Shown in pieces: positions 36,257 through 45,387 of a DNA stretch of 64,000 bases. The DNA lies in assembly GCA_025994075.1 (NCBI GenBank), contig JAMQGV010000045.1:29290-93289 (forward strand). The letters run 5' to 3'. The first letter of the stretch is position 1. Each line of letters opens with the position of its first letter. The translations under genes were made by a program, and so were the position numbers. Below the pieces are notes generated by a model. It had not been told where the DNA came from. It saw nothing but the letters and a program-made list of their open reading frames with translations, and ran no database searches. Source of the DNA: Vicinamibacteria bacterium. GTDB lineage: Bacteria > Acidobacteriota > Vicinamibacteria > Fen-336.

Positions 36257-37173
36257 GCCTCGAGGTCCGCTACCGGCTGGCCTCGCGGCCGATCGAGCGC
36301 GTGGCCGGCGTCGACCGCGCGAGTTTCGAGCGCGAGCACCTGTGCGGCGTCGGCCGGCCGGCGATCGTGACAGACGCGATGGGGAACTGGCGCGCGGCCC
36401 GCGACTGGAGCTTCGACTTCTTCGCCGAGCGCTACGGCGAGGAGTCGGTGATCGTGACCGACCGCCTCGCGGGCGCCACCCGCGGTCGCCGCGTGAAGCT
36501 CGGCGACTTCATGGTCTACAGCCGCTTCCCGGAGCTGACCGGGCTGGCGGCCGCCGCGGGGCCGACCCCGTTCTACCTGACGAGCTTCTCGCCGTTCGCC
36601 CGCCACCCCGAGTTGCTCGCCGACTTCGCCGAGCCCTACTTCGTCGACAACGCGTTCCGCGACCTCGAAGGCCCACTCTGGAACTGGTACGTCGAGCAGT
36701 TCTCGTGGATCTTCATGGGGCCCCCGGGCACGCTGTCGCCGCTCCACGTGGATCTCTTCGGCACCCACGCCTGGCTGGCCCAGGTCGCGGGCCGCAAGCA
36801 CTTCCTGCTGTACTCCCCGGAGGACCGCCCGTACCTCTACAACGGCGCCTTCGACCCCGACGCGCCGGACCTCGAGCGCTTCCCGCTGCTCGAGCAGGCG
36901 CGCCCGATCGAGGCCGTGCTCGAACCGGGCGAGGTGATCGCGATCCCCCGCGGCTGGGCCCACCGGGTGATCGCGCTCGAGCCCGCGATCTCGCTGACCT
37001 TCAACTTCGTCAACCGCTCGAACCTGGCCGCGATGCTGGTAGAGATCGGCCGCAGCCTGCCGCTGTGGGCGCGCAAGCTGCAGGCTCCCGGGTTCCACGA
37101 GGGGAGCGGCGCCGCGTGGACGGCGGCCGACCTCGCGGGGCCGGCCGACCCTACGACGCGGGGCGGCGCCTGA
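36253..37173 (+). CDS. Cupin_8/JmjC-like Fe(II)/2-oxoglutarate oxygenase
   Basis: The 306-residue protein shows the cupin_8 (FIH-like) fold. The iron ligands are H165-x-D167 in SPLHVDLFGTHAW and H237 in PRGWAHRVIAL, with the binding lysine in GRKHFLLYSPED. Such enzymes hydroxylate Asp, Asn, Lys, Arg or His side chains. In this operon it lies directly after the arginase, so it probably hydroxylates a residue of the core or the ornithine made from Arg. GTG 36253 overlaps the previous stop. The cupin end overlaps the start of the next gene. Confidence 0.85.
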   Translation: MSLEVRYRLASRPIERVAGVDRASFEREHLCGVGRPAIVTDAMGNWRAARDWSFDFFAERYGEESVIVTDRLAGATRGRRVKLGDFMVYSRFPELTGLAAAAGPTPFYLTSFSPFARHPELLADFAEPYFVDNAFRDLEGPLWNWYVEQFSWIFMGPPGTLSPLHVDLFGTHAWLAQVAGRKHFLLYSPEDRPYLYNGAFDPDAPDLERFPLLEQARPIEAVLEPGEVIAIPRGWAHRVIALEPAISLTFNFVNRSNLAAMLVEIGRSLPLWARKLQAPGFHEGSGAAWTAADLAGPADPTTRGGA

Positions 37174-39101
37174 ACGTCGCCCTCGTCCACCCGCCGTTCG
37201 CGCCGGCCGGGGTGCCGAGCCTCGGCCTCGGCCTGCTCCAGGCCGGCGTCCGCGCGCGGGGGCTGGCCTGCCGCACGTTCTACTGGGGCCTCGACCTGGT
37301 GCGCGAGCTGCCGGGGGACGCCCACGCGCGGGCCGCGCTGTACGACGCGCTCACCAGCCGCAGGCTGCACCCGTTCAACGAGTGGATCTTCGCCCACGAG
37401 CTGCACGGTGCGGCGTTGCCTGCGCGCCAGGCCGAGCTGCAGCAGGCCTACCTGCAGCGCCACGGCACCGGCGCCGAGTCGGTCTCCCGCGGCCGCGCGA
37501 TCCTGGCCCTGCGCGAGCGGGCCGCCGACTGGGTGGCGGCGATGGCCGAGCGGCTGGCGGGGTTCGACCTGATCGGGCTGGCCTCGACGTTCTTCCAGAA
37601 CGTGCCGGCGCTGGCGCTGGCGCGCGCGGTCAAGGCCCGGTGGCCGGAGAAGAGGGTGGTGCTGGGCGGCGCCAACGCGGACGGCGGCATGGGCCGTGCG
37701 CTGCTCGAGCTGTTCCCGTTCCTCGACGCGGTCTTCGAGGGCGAGGCCGACCACGCGTTCCCCGAGTACGCCGCGCGCCTCGCCGCGGCGCGCCCGGTCG
37801 ACGACGTGCCCGGGCTCGTCCATCGCTCCGCCGGAGCAGGCATCGTGGTCGGGCCGCCGGCCCCGCCGCTGGCCGACCTCGACGGCCTGCCGTTCCCCGA
37901 CTTCGACGACTACGTGGCGGCCTTCGAGGCCTCCGGGCTCGCCGAGACGCGGGAGCTGACGCTCGCCCTCGAGTCCTCGCGCGGCTGCTGGTGGGGCGAG
38001 CGCCAGCACTGCACCTTCTGCGGGCTCAACGCCGACGGCATGGGCTATCGGACCAAGAGCCCGGGGCGCTTCTTCGCCGAGGTCGAGGCGCTGGTGTCGC
38101 GCCACCGGGTCCGGCACGTGATGATGACCGACAACATCCTCGCCCCGCGCTACGACGAGGGCTTCGCGGAGTGGACCCGCGCGCGCGGGGTGCAGGTGTC
38201 GTTCTTCTACGAGATCAAGGCCAACGTCCGGCGCTCCCAGGTCGAGCGGCTGGCCGCCGCGGGGATCACCGCCGTGCAGCCCGGCATCGAGAGCCTGTCG
38301 CCGCGCCTGCTGAAGGCGATCCGCAAGGGCGTGACGCCGCTGCAGAACCTCGCCCTGCTCAAGCACTGTCGCGAGCTGGGCGTCCTGCCCGCCTACAACC
38401 TGCTGGTCGGCATCCCCGGTGAGACCGCGGAGGACTACGCCGGGTTGCCCGAACTGCTGCCCAAGCTGGCGCACCTGCACCCGCCCGCGGCCGTGGCCCC
38501 GATCGAGTACCACCGCTTCAGCCCCTACCAGCGCGAGCCCGCGGCCTTCGGCCTGGAGTTGCGACCGGCGGCCGACTACGGGTTCCTCCACCCCTTCGCG
38601 GAGCCGGACCTGGCCCGCATCGCCTACTTCTTCGAGGACCAGCGGGCGGACGGGCCCGGCGAGCACGTGCGCGAGGTGTCGCGGGCCGTCCTCGAGTGGT
38701 GCGCCGCCTGGCGGGAAGACGACTGCCTGCTGACGTGGCGGCGCGACGGCGACGTGGTGCGGGTCGACGACCGGCGCCCGGCCTTCGGGCCGCGCGAGGT
38801 GGGCCTCGCGGGATTCGCGGCGGAGGTGATCCCGGCCCTGTCCGACGTGTCCACCCTGTCGGCCCTGGTGAAGCTCGCGCGCGAACGCGGCGGGAGCGAA
38901 GCCGTACCGACCGAGGCGGGGACGATCCGCTTCTCGGCCGGGGCGTTCGTGGCCGCGCCGCGGGAATGCCTGCAACCGCTGCTCGCGGCGGGGCTGGTCG
39001 TCGAAGAAGGCGGCGACGGGCGCGACTGCCGCCTGCTCGCGCTGCCGGTGGCTGCGGCCTGGCGGCCGACGCCCGCGAGCTGGAAGCGGACGCGCGCGTG
39101 A
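37116..39101 (+). CDS. RiPP maturation radical SAM protein, B12-binding-like N domain (copy 2)
   Basis: This is a paralogue of 28754-30721, with the same order: B12-type Rossmann domain (LASTFFQNV, VVLGGANADGGMG), then radical SAM barrel with C-x7-C-x2-C in RGCWWGERQHCTFCGLN (bases near 37986-38021). GTG 37116 is the nearest usual start and has GGGGAG ahead of it, giving 661 residues and a 58-base overlap with the cupin gene. The conserved N terminus (NVALVHPP) begins only at 37173, where CTG 37170 would make a CTGA overlap like its neighbours. The product length from CTG is 643. Confidence 0.87.
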   Translation: MDGGRPRGAGRPYDAGRRLNVALVHPPFAPAGVPSLGLGLLQAGVRARGLACRTFYWGLDLVRELPGDAHARAALYDALTSRRLHPFNEWIFAHELHGAALPARQAELQQAYLQRHGTGAESVSRGRAILALRERAADWVAAMAERLAGFDLIGLASTFFQNVPALALARAVKARWPEKRVVLGGANADGGMGRALLELFPFLDAVFEGEADHAFPEYAARLAAARPVDDVPGLVHRSAGAGIVVGPPAPPLADLDGLPFPDFDDYVAAFEASGLAETRELTLALESSRGCWWGERQHCTFCGLNADGMGYRTKSPGRFFAEVEALVSRHRVRHVMMTDNILAPRYDEGFAEWTRARGVQVSFFYEIKANVRRSQVERLAAAGITAVQPGIESLSPRLLKAIRKGVTPLQNLALLKHCRELGVLPAYNLLVGIPGETAEDYAGLPELLPKLAHLHPPAAVAPIEYHRFSPYQREPAAFGLELRPAADYGFLHPFAEPDLARIAYFFEDQRADGPGEHVREVSRAVLEWCAAWREDDCLLTWRRDGDVVRVDDRRPAFGPREVGLAGFAAEVIPALSDVSTLSALVKLARERGGSEAVPTEAGTIRFSAGAFVAAPRECLQPLLAAGLVVEEGGDGRDCRLLALPVAAAWRPTPASWKRTRA

Positions 39102-39125
39102 CGCCGCGCGTGGTCGCGAGCCGCA

Positions 39126-39154
39126 TTGCCAGCCCGGGGCAGAGCCTCTACACT
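39126..39154 (+). promoter_or_regulatory. Likely internal promoter before the HExxH gene
   Basis: TTGCCA and TACACT are separated by exactly 17 bases and lie in the only real gap of the long plus-strand run (39102-39182). The start would be near 39161. It could drive the HExxH, export and regulatory genes separately from the precursors. Confidence 0.5.
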
Positions 39155-39182
39155 CCGCGCTCACTCTCGCGAACGGTGTTCC

Positions 39183-40346
39183 ATGGATCCTGACGTCGCC
39201 CGACGACTGCGCCGGAGCACGCTCGAGGAACTGGGCGGTGCGCCCGAGGCCGTGGAGGAGGCTCTCCAGTACGGCGAGAGCCCGTTCTCGCTCGAGCGCA
39301 CCTGTCCGGCGCCGGTGCTGCCGCAGCCGGACGAGCCGCATCTCGCCGTGTGGCGCACGTGGGCCGCGGAGGCCGGCGACGACCCCTTCGGGTTCCTGCA
39401 GGGCAAGCTCGGCCAGTTGTGCGTGCCGATCGTCCCCGGGATCTCGTCGAGCGACGCGTACCGCGCGGTCGCGCGCCGCGGCGAGCCCTTCGACGAGCGG
39501 GACTTCGGCGGGCGCCTCCGGCTGGAGCAGCCCGAGCGGCTCCGGCTCTTCGTCCACGAGCACCCGGCGGGCGCGCTGCCGGTGCTGGCGACGCCGCACC
39601 GCGCCGACTTCGAGGCGCTGTCGCGCGCTTTCGCCTTCCGATCCGAGCCGGAGCCGATCAGCCCGTCGGTCAACGCGCGGATGATCGCCGGCTTCATCGA
39701 CTGGCATCGCGTCCACCAGTACCGCCGCGAGTTCGAGGCGCTGGCGGGGCCGGCCGCGTGGCCGGACGAGATGAAGCGGGTCGCGAAAGAGGAGCCGTGG
39801 CGCTTCCACGACCGCATCATGCTCACCTGCGCGAAGCCCTACAGCGCGGTGTCCGCGGCCGACCTCGGGCTGGCGATCGGCGAAGACGAGTGGGTCGAGG
39901 TGTCGGACCGGCTCCGCGTCGAGCACGAGTTCACGCACTACGCCACGAAGCGGGTGTTCGGCTCGATGAGCCTCAACCTGCTCGACGAGACGCTGTGCGA
40001 CTTCATGGGCATGACCCACGCCCTGGGCCGCTTCGAGGCGGCGGCGTTCCTGCGCTTCATGGGGCTCGAGGACTTTCCGGTCGTGCGCGAGGACGGCCGG
40101 CTGACGACCTACACGAAGGGCCTGTCGGCGGCGGCCCGGCAGCTCGTGGCGGCGGTCACGGTGCGGGCGGCGGCGCGGCTCGAGGCGCTCGCGGAGCGCC
40201 ACGCCGGCGAGCGCGTGCGGATGCTGCTGGCGCTGGCGCCGCTGCCGCTCGACCTGATCGCGTCGGCGGAAGGCGAAGCGGCGTTCGCGGAGAGCTGGGA
40301 GGCAGCGGGACGGCTGCTGGCCGCGCCCGTGGCGGTGGGGAAGTGA
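39183..40346 (+). CDS. HExxH zincin-like protein of unknown family
   Basis: The 387-residue soluble protein contains H247-E-x-x-H251 (VEHEFTHYATKR), followed by LLDETLCDFMGM, which could supply a third zinc ligand. The rest is helical and does not match a family I can name. It has no signal peptide. Placement between maturation and export genes suggests a cytosolic protease for the leader or for a competitor peptide. It may instead be a non-proteolytic metal protein. The ATG at 39183 has no ribosome-binding site. Confidence 0.6.
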   Translation: MDPDVARRLRRSTLEELGGAPEAVEEALQYGESPFSLERTCPAPVLPQPDEPHLAVWRTWAAEAGDDPFGFLQGKLGQLCVPIVPGISSSDAYRAVARRGEPFDERDFGGRLRLEQPERLRLFVHEHPAGALPVLATPHRADFEALSRAFAFRSEPEPISPSVNARMIAGFIDWHRVHQYRREFEALAGPAAWPDEMKRVAKEEPWRFHDRIMLTCAKPYSAVSAADLGLAIGEDEWVEVSDRLRVEHEFTHYATKRVFGSMSLNLLDETLCDFMGMTHALGRFEAAAFLRFMGLEDFPVVREDGRLTTYTKGLSAAARQLVAAVTVRAAARLEALAERHAGERVRMLLALAPLPLDLIASAEGEAAFAESWEAAGRLLAAPVAVGK

Positions 40347-40354
40347 GAGGGGAC

Positions 40355-41908
40355 ATGAACAGGAACCCGAGCCTGCGGCGATCGGCCGCACTCGGCCTCG
40401 GCGCGCTGCTGCTGGCGGTCCCGGGAGCGGCCCAGCAGGCGGCGCCGACGCCGGGCCTGACGCTGCTCGACGCGGTCCGCACGACGCTCTCCGACCAGCC
40501 CGACATCCGGCTGCTGGCCCGCCAGGTGGAGATCGCGGAAGGCGACCTCGACGCACAACGCGGGGTGTTCGACACGACGCTGGGCAGCACGCTGCTGCGC
40601 CAGCGCGACGAGACGCCGCTGAACTCGAGCCAGGCCGTGCCCGGCGTCTTCGAGGCGCTGCGGACCGACACCACGCGGCTCGGCCTCTCCGCGACCCACC
40701 GCTTCCGCACCGGGCTCGAGCTGGCCCCGACCGTGACGTTCGACCGCAGCACGACCAACCTGCCCGACGCGCTGGTCGAGAACCGCTACTCGTTCGGCGT
40801 CACCGCGACCCAGCCGCTCTTGCGCGGCCGCGGGCGCAAGGCGGCGGCCGTCGGCGAGCTGGCGCAGGGGCACGAGGTCGAGGCCGTGCGCGCCGAGCTC
40901 GGCCACGGCATCGCCCAGTCCGTGCTGCGCACGGTGCAGGCGTACTGGAACTACGTGGCCGCGGCGCGGGCGCTGGCGATCGTGCGCGACGCCGAGGACC
41001 GCTTCGGGAACATGCGCGACGAGGCGGAGGCGCTGATCCAGGCCGACCAGATGCCGGCTGCCGACATCAAGCAGCTCAAGGCCAACCTCGCCAGCCGCAC
41101 GGGCTCGCGCCTGCAGTCCGAGCAGCAGCTGCTCGAGGCCCGGCACGGCCTCGGCCTGGCGATGGGGCTGCCCGTCGACCAGTTCGATGCGCTGCCGGCG
41201 CCGGCCGACGATTTCCCTGCCGTGGCCACAGAGCTGCCGCAACCCGCCCAGGCCGGCCTCTTCACGCCGGCCGCCCTCGGGCAGCGCGGCGACCTGGTGG
41301 CGGCGACCAGGCGGGTGGACGCGGCGCAGGCGCTGCTCGACTCGGCCCGCAACGGCGTGCAGCCGAAGGTCGACCTCCAGCTCCGCGCCGGCTACAAGGG
41401 ACTCGCCGAAGGCGCGGGGCGCTTCTTCTCGCCGTTCGGGGAGAACCTCGCGGGCCCCGACCTGGCCGCAGCGCTGGTCTTCCAGTTCCCGCCCCGCAAC
41501 CGCGCGGCCGAGGGCCAGCTCGCGCGCTCGACCGCGGTGATGGACCAGGCCCGCACGGCCGCCTTCGACTCCGAGCGGCGCGTACGCTCGGGGATCGAGG
41601 TGGCGCTCGCGAACCTCGAGACCGCGGGCCGCCGGGTCGCCATCGCCGCGGAGACGGCCGCGCTGTTCCGCGAGGCGGTGGCCGACGAGCAGCAGAAGGT
41701 CCGGCTCGGCCTCGGCACCGTGATCGACCTGATCTTCACCCAGGACAGCCTGACCTCGGCGGAGATCGACGAGGTCCAGGCGCGGCTCGGCTACGCGATC
41801 GCGCTGGCCCGGCTGCGCTACGAGACCGGAACCCTGGTGGCCGACGACGGGGGCCGGCCGCAACTCGACCCGGCTGCGCTGGTGACGGCGCCGCCCGTGC
41901 CCCGCTGA
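40355..41908 (+). CDS. TolC-type outer-membrane efflux protein
   Basis: The 517-residue protein has an N-terminal signal peptide (LGLGALLLAVPGAAQ). Two tandem OEP repeats follow, each beginning with a long helix (TLLDAVRTTLSDQPDIRLLARQVEI and QVEARLGY-like segments) typical of the TolC tunnel. It provides the outer-membrane exit for the exporter encoded next. ATG 40355 follows GAGAGGGG. The HlyD gene starts 19 bases after its stop. Confidence 0.88.
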   Translation: MNRNPSLRRSAALGLGALLLAVPGAAQQAAPTPGLTLLDAVRTTLSDQPDIRLLARQVEIAEGDLDAQRGVFDTTLGSTLLRQRDETPLNSSQAVPGVFEALRTDTTRLGLSATHRFRTGLELAPTVTFDRSTTNLPDALVENRYSFGVTATQPLLRGRGRKAAAVGELAQGHEVEAVRAELGHGIAQSVLRTVQAYWNYVAAARALAIVRDAEDRFGNMRDEAEALIQADQMPAADIKQLKANLASRTGSRLQSEQQLLEARHGLGLAMGLPVDQFDALPAPADDFPAVATELPQPAQAGLFTPAALGQRGDLVAATRRVDAAQALLDSARNGVQPKVDLQLRAGYKGLAEGAGRFFSPFGENLAGPDLAAALVFQFPPRNRAAEGQLARSTAVMDQARTAAFDSERRVRSGIEVALANLETAGRRVAIAAETAALFREAVADEQQKVRLGLGTVIDLIFTQDSLTSAEIDEVQARLGYAIALARLRYETGTLVADDGGRPQLDPAALVTAPPVPR

Positions 41909-41927
41909 GGCGAGGAGGAACCGCACT

Positions 41928-43199
41928 GTGAGCGACCCCACGAAGCTCTTCCGCAAGGTCTCGCTCGAGCGCCTGTCGTCGCCGGAGCAGCTCGACATGG
42001 TGATGGAGGTGACGCCGCCGCGCGCCTGGATCGCGCTGGGCGCGGTCGGCTCGCTGCTGATCGTCGTCACCCTGTGGGGCATCTTCGGAACGATCCCCGA
42101 GAAGGTCACGGCCCAGGGCATCCTGCTGCGCCGCGGCGGCATCACCGACGTGCCGTCGCCGGCCGGCGGCCAGGTCGCGGAGATCGCCGTCGTCGAGGGC
42201 CAGGAAGTGGCGGCGGGGGACCTGCTGGTGCGCATCGCGCAGCCGGCGCTCGTCACCCAGCTCCGCGACGCGGAGGCCGCGGCGGCCGCCGCCGAGCGGC
42301 AGCACCGCGACATCACGTCGCTCGCCGAGCGCGACGGGGCGCTGCGGCAGGAGTCGCTGCGGCTGCAGCGCGAGAAGCTCCAGGACACGGTCAAGTTCCT
42401 CGAGGAGCGCCTCGTCTCGCTGGCGGAGCAGATGAAGAGCGCCGAGGAACTGCAGGCCCGCGGCCTCGTCACCCGCTCCTCGGTGCTCTCGGCCCGGCAG
42501 TCCTACTTCGGGGCCCAGGACAACCTGCGCGCCGCCCGCGCCGAACTGCAGCAGCTCGAGGTGCGCACGCTGTCGCTGCAGACGGAGAAGGCCGACACCC
42601 TCGAGAAGAGCCGGCTGCGGCTGGAGGAGGCGCGGCGCACGCTGGAGCGGCTCAAGGACCAGGTGCGCTTCCAGACCAACGTGCTGGCGCCGAAGGCCGG
42701 GCGCGTGCTGGAGCTGAAGGTCAACCCGGGCTCGATGGTGGGCGCGGCGATGCCGCTGGTGAGCCTGCAGCAGACCGGCGGCGAAGACGAGAACGAGGCG
42801 CTGGAGGCGCTCATCTACGTGCCGCCGACGGCCGGCAAGAACGTGCGCCTCGGGATGGAGGCGCAGGTCTCGCCGTCGACTGCCAAGCGCGAGGAGTTCG
42901 GCTTCCTGATCGGCAAGGTCCGTCACGTCGCCGAGTTCCCGTCGACGCGCGAGGGCATGATGCGGGTGCTCCCCAACCCGGGCCTGATCCAGACGATGTC
43001 GCAGGACGGACCGCCGTTCGCGGTCTACGCGGACCTCCTGCCCGACCCCAACTCGGCCAGCGGCTACCGCTGGTCCTCCCGCAAGGGCGACGCCCTCAAG
43101 ATCGGCAGCGGGACGATGCTGACGGCGACCATCGTGGTCCGCGAGCGGCGGCCCATCGGGATGGTGATCCCGCTGCTGCGCGAGTACACGGGGATCTGA
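41928..43199 (+). CDS. HlyD-family periplasmic adaptor (NHLM exporter)
   Basis: The 423-residue protein has one membrane segment near residues 35-58 (GAVGSLLIVVTLWGIFG), a biotinyl-lipoyl-like half domain (VPSPAGGQVAEIAV) and a long coiled coil (about 105-245). The second half domain (VLAPKAGRVLELKVNPG) and a beta-barrel follow. This is the membrane-fusion subunit that links the ABC transporter to TolC. It begins at GTG 41928 and is directly followed by the peptidase ABC gene. Confidence 0.92.
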   Translation: MSDPTKLFRKVSLERLSSPEQLDMVMEVTPPRAWIALGAVGSLLIVVTLWGIFGTIPEKVTAQGILLRRGGITDVPSPAGGQVAEIAVVEGQEVAAGDLLVRIAQPALVTQLRDAEAAAAAAERQHRDITSLAERDGALRQESLRLQREKLQDTVKFLEERLVSLAEQMKSAEELQARGLVTRSSVLSARQSYFGAQDNLRAARAELQQLEVRTLSLQTEKADTLEKSRLRLEEARRTLERLKDQVRFQTNVLAPKAGRVLELKVNPGSMVGAAMPLVSLQQTGGEDENEALEALIYVPPTAGKNVRLGMEAQVSPSTAKREEFGFLIGKVRHVAEFPSTREGMMRVLPNPGLIQTMSQDGPPFAVYADLLPDPNSASGYRWSSRKGDALKIGSGTMLTATIVVRERRPIGMVIPLLREYTGI

Positions 43200-43208
43200 C
43201 GGCCGGCG

Positions 43209-45383
43209 ATGGCGCTCGACCCGAAGAAGCTCCCCAACAACCGCGTCAAGTGCCCGACCGTGCTCCAGATGGAGGCGGTCGAGTGCGGCGCCGCGGCGCT
43301 GTCGATCATCCTCAGCTACTACGGCCGCTTCGTGCCGCTCGAGGAACTGCGCATCGAGTGCGGCGTCTCGCGCGACGGCAGCAAGGCCAACAACGTCCTG
43401 AAGGCCGCCCGCAAGTTCGGGCTGGTCGCCAAGGGCTTCAAGAAGGAGCTCGAGGAGCTGCCGTCGCTCGGCACCCCGATGATCCTGTTCTGGAACTTCA
43501 ACCACTTCCTGGTCCTGGAAGGGTTCAAGGACGGCAAGGCCTACATCAACGACCCCGCGATGGGGCCGCGCGAGATCACGCTCGAGGAGCTCGACCAGTC
43601 GTACACGGGCGTCGTGCTCACCTTCGAGAAGGGTCCGGAGTTCAGCAAGGGCGGCCGCAAGACGGCACTGCTGCCGGCGCTGCTGCCGCGCCTGCGAGGC
43701 TCCGAGGCCGCGCTCACCTTCGCGGTGCTGTGCGGCCTGTTCCTGGTCATCCCGGGCCTGCTGATCCCGACCTTCAGCCAGGTCTTCGTCGACGACGTGC
43801 TGCTGGCCGGGCGCGTCGACTGGCGCGGGCCGCTGCTGCTCGCCATGGTCGGCACCGCGATCGTGCGCGGGCTGCTGACCTTCCTCCAGCAGCGCTACCT
43901 GCTGCGGCTGCAGACGAAGCTGGCGCTGGCGTCGTCGGCGCGCTTCTTCTGGCACGTGTTGCAGTTGCCGATCGACTTCTTCAACCAGCGGTTCCCGGGC
44001 GAGCTGGCGACCCGCGTCCAGATCAACGACAAGGTCGCCGACCTGCTCTCGGGCCAGCTCGCGCTGAACGCGATCAGCGTCTGCACCCTGGTCTTCTACG
44101 CCGCCGTGATGTTCGCCTACGACGTGGTGCTGACCACGCTGGGCGTCTGCTTCGCGGCGTTCAACATCGTGGCCTTGCGCTGGGTCTCGCGCAAGCGCAT
44201 CGACGAGAACCAGAAGCTGCTGCGGGCCCGCGGCCAGGTGATGGGCGTCGCGATGGGCGGCATCCAGATGATGGAGACGCTCAAGTCCACCGGCACCGAG
44301 TCGGAGTTCTTCTCCGAGTGGTCGGGCGTCTACGCGAAGGCGATGAACGCCGAGCAGAAGCTGGGCGTCTACACGTCGTGGCTCAACGCGGTGCCGCCGT
44401 TCCTGGTCGGCCTCAACAACGTGGCGCTGATCGCCGTCGGCGGCCTGCGCGTGATGGAGGGCCACCTCAGCGTCGGCCAGCTCGTCGCCTTCCAGACCCT
44501 GATGGCCAGCTTCATGGAGCCGATCACGCGGCTCGTCAACCTCGGCAGCCAGCTCCAGGAGATGCAGGGCGACGTCAATCGCCTCGACGACGTGCTGATG
44601 TACAAGCGCGACCCGCAGGTCGAGGCCACGGAGCGCGAGGACCAGGCCGCCGACGAGATCGTCAAGCTGGAGGGCCACGTCGAGCTGAAGGGCGTCACCT
44701 TCGGGTACAGCCGGCTGGAGAAGCCGCTGATCGAGGACTTCTCCCTGAGCATCAGGCCCGGTCAGCGGGTGGCGCTGGTCGGCGGCTCGGGCAGCGGCAA
44801 GTCGACGGTCGCCAAGCTGGTGTCGGGGCTTTACGAGCCGTGGTCGGGGGAGATCCTGTTCGACGGCAAGAAGCGCAGCGAGATCCCGCGCGCGGTGCTG
44901 ACCAACTCGATCGGCCTGGTCGACCAGGACATCACCATGTTCGGCGGCTCGATCCGCGACAACCTCGCGCTGTGGGACGAGACCGTCTCCGACATCGACG
45001 CGGTGCAGGCGGCCCGCGACGCCGCCATCCACGACGACCTCGTGCAGCGCACGGACGGCTACAAGAGCCCGGTCGCCGAAGGCGGCGCCAACTTCTCGGG
45101 CGGCCAGCGCCAGCGCATGGAGATCGCGCGGGCCCTGGTCTGGAACCCGAGCATCATGGTGCTCGACGAGGCGACCTCCGCCCTCGACGCGGCCACCGAG
45201 AAGATCATCGACGACAACCTGCGGCGGCGCGGCTGCACCTGCCTGATCGTGGCCCACCGGCTGTCCACGATCCGCGACGCCGACGAGATCGTCGTCATGT
45301 ACCGCGGCCGGGTCGTCGAGCGCGGCACCCACGAGAGCCTCAAGGCGGAAGGCGGAGCCTACGCCAAGCTGATCGAGGAGTAG
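43209..45383 (+). CDS. C39 peptidase-containing ABC transporter (NHLM type)
   Basis: The 724-residue protein joins three parts. The N-terminal C39 double-glycine peptidase has catalytic Cys26 (AVECGAAAL), His99 (FNHFLVLEGF) and Asp115 (INDPAMG). A six-helix membrane domain and a nucleotide-binding domain follow, with Walker A GGSGSGKST, signature NFSGGQRQRM and Walker B IMVLDEATS. It should cut the precursors after VAGG and export the cores, as in other NHLM bacteriocin systems. It is separated from the next ABC gene by four bases. Confidence 0.95.
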   Translation: MALDPKKLPNNRVKCPTVLQMEAVECGAAALSIILSYYGRFVPLEELRIECGVSRDGSKANNVLKAARKFGLVAKGFKKELEELPSLGTPMILFWNFNHFLVLEGFKDGKAYINDPAMGPREITLEELDQSYTGVVLTFEKGPEFSKGGRKTALLPALLPRLRGSEAALTFAVLCGLFLVIPGLLIPTFSQVFVDDVLLAGRVDWRGPLLLAMVGTAIVRGLLTFLQQRYLLRLQTKLALASSARFFWHVLQLPIDFFNQRFPGELATRVQINDKVADLLSGQLALNAISVCTLVFYAAVMFAYDVVLTTLGVCFAAFNIVALRWVSRKRIDENQKLLRARGQVMGVAMGGIQMMETLKSTGTESEFFSEWSGVYAKAMNAEQKLGVYTSWLNAVPPFLVGLNNVALIAVGGLRVMEGHLSVGQLVAFQTLMASFMEPITRLVNLGSQLQEMQGDVNRLDDVLMYKRDPQVEATEREDQAADEIVKLEGHVELKGVTFGYSRLEKPLIEDFSLSIRPGQRVALVGGSGSGKSTVAKLVSGLYEPWSGEILFDGKKRSEIPRAVLTNSIGLVDQDITMFGGSIRDNLALWDETVSDIDAVQAARDAAIHDDLVQRTDGYKSPVAEGGANFSGGQRQRMEIARALVWNPSIMVLDEATSALDAATEKIIDDNLRRRGCTCLIVAHRLSTIRDADEIVVMYRGRVVERGTHESLKAEGGAYAKLIEE

Positions 45384-45387
45384 CGAG

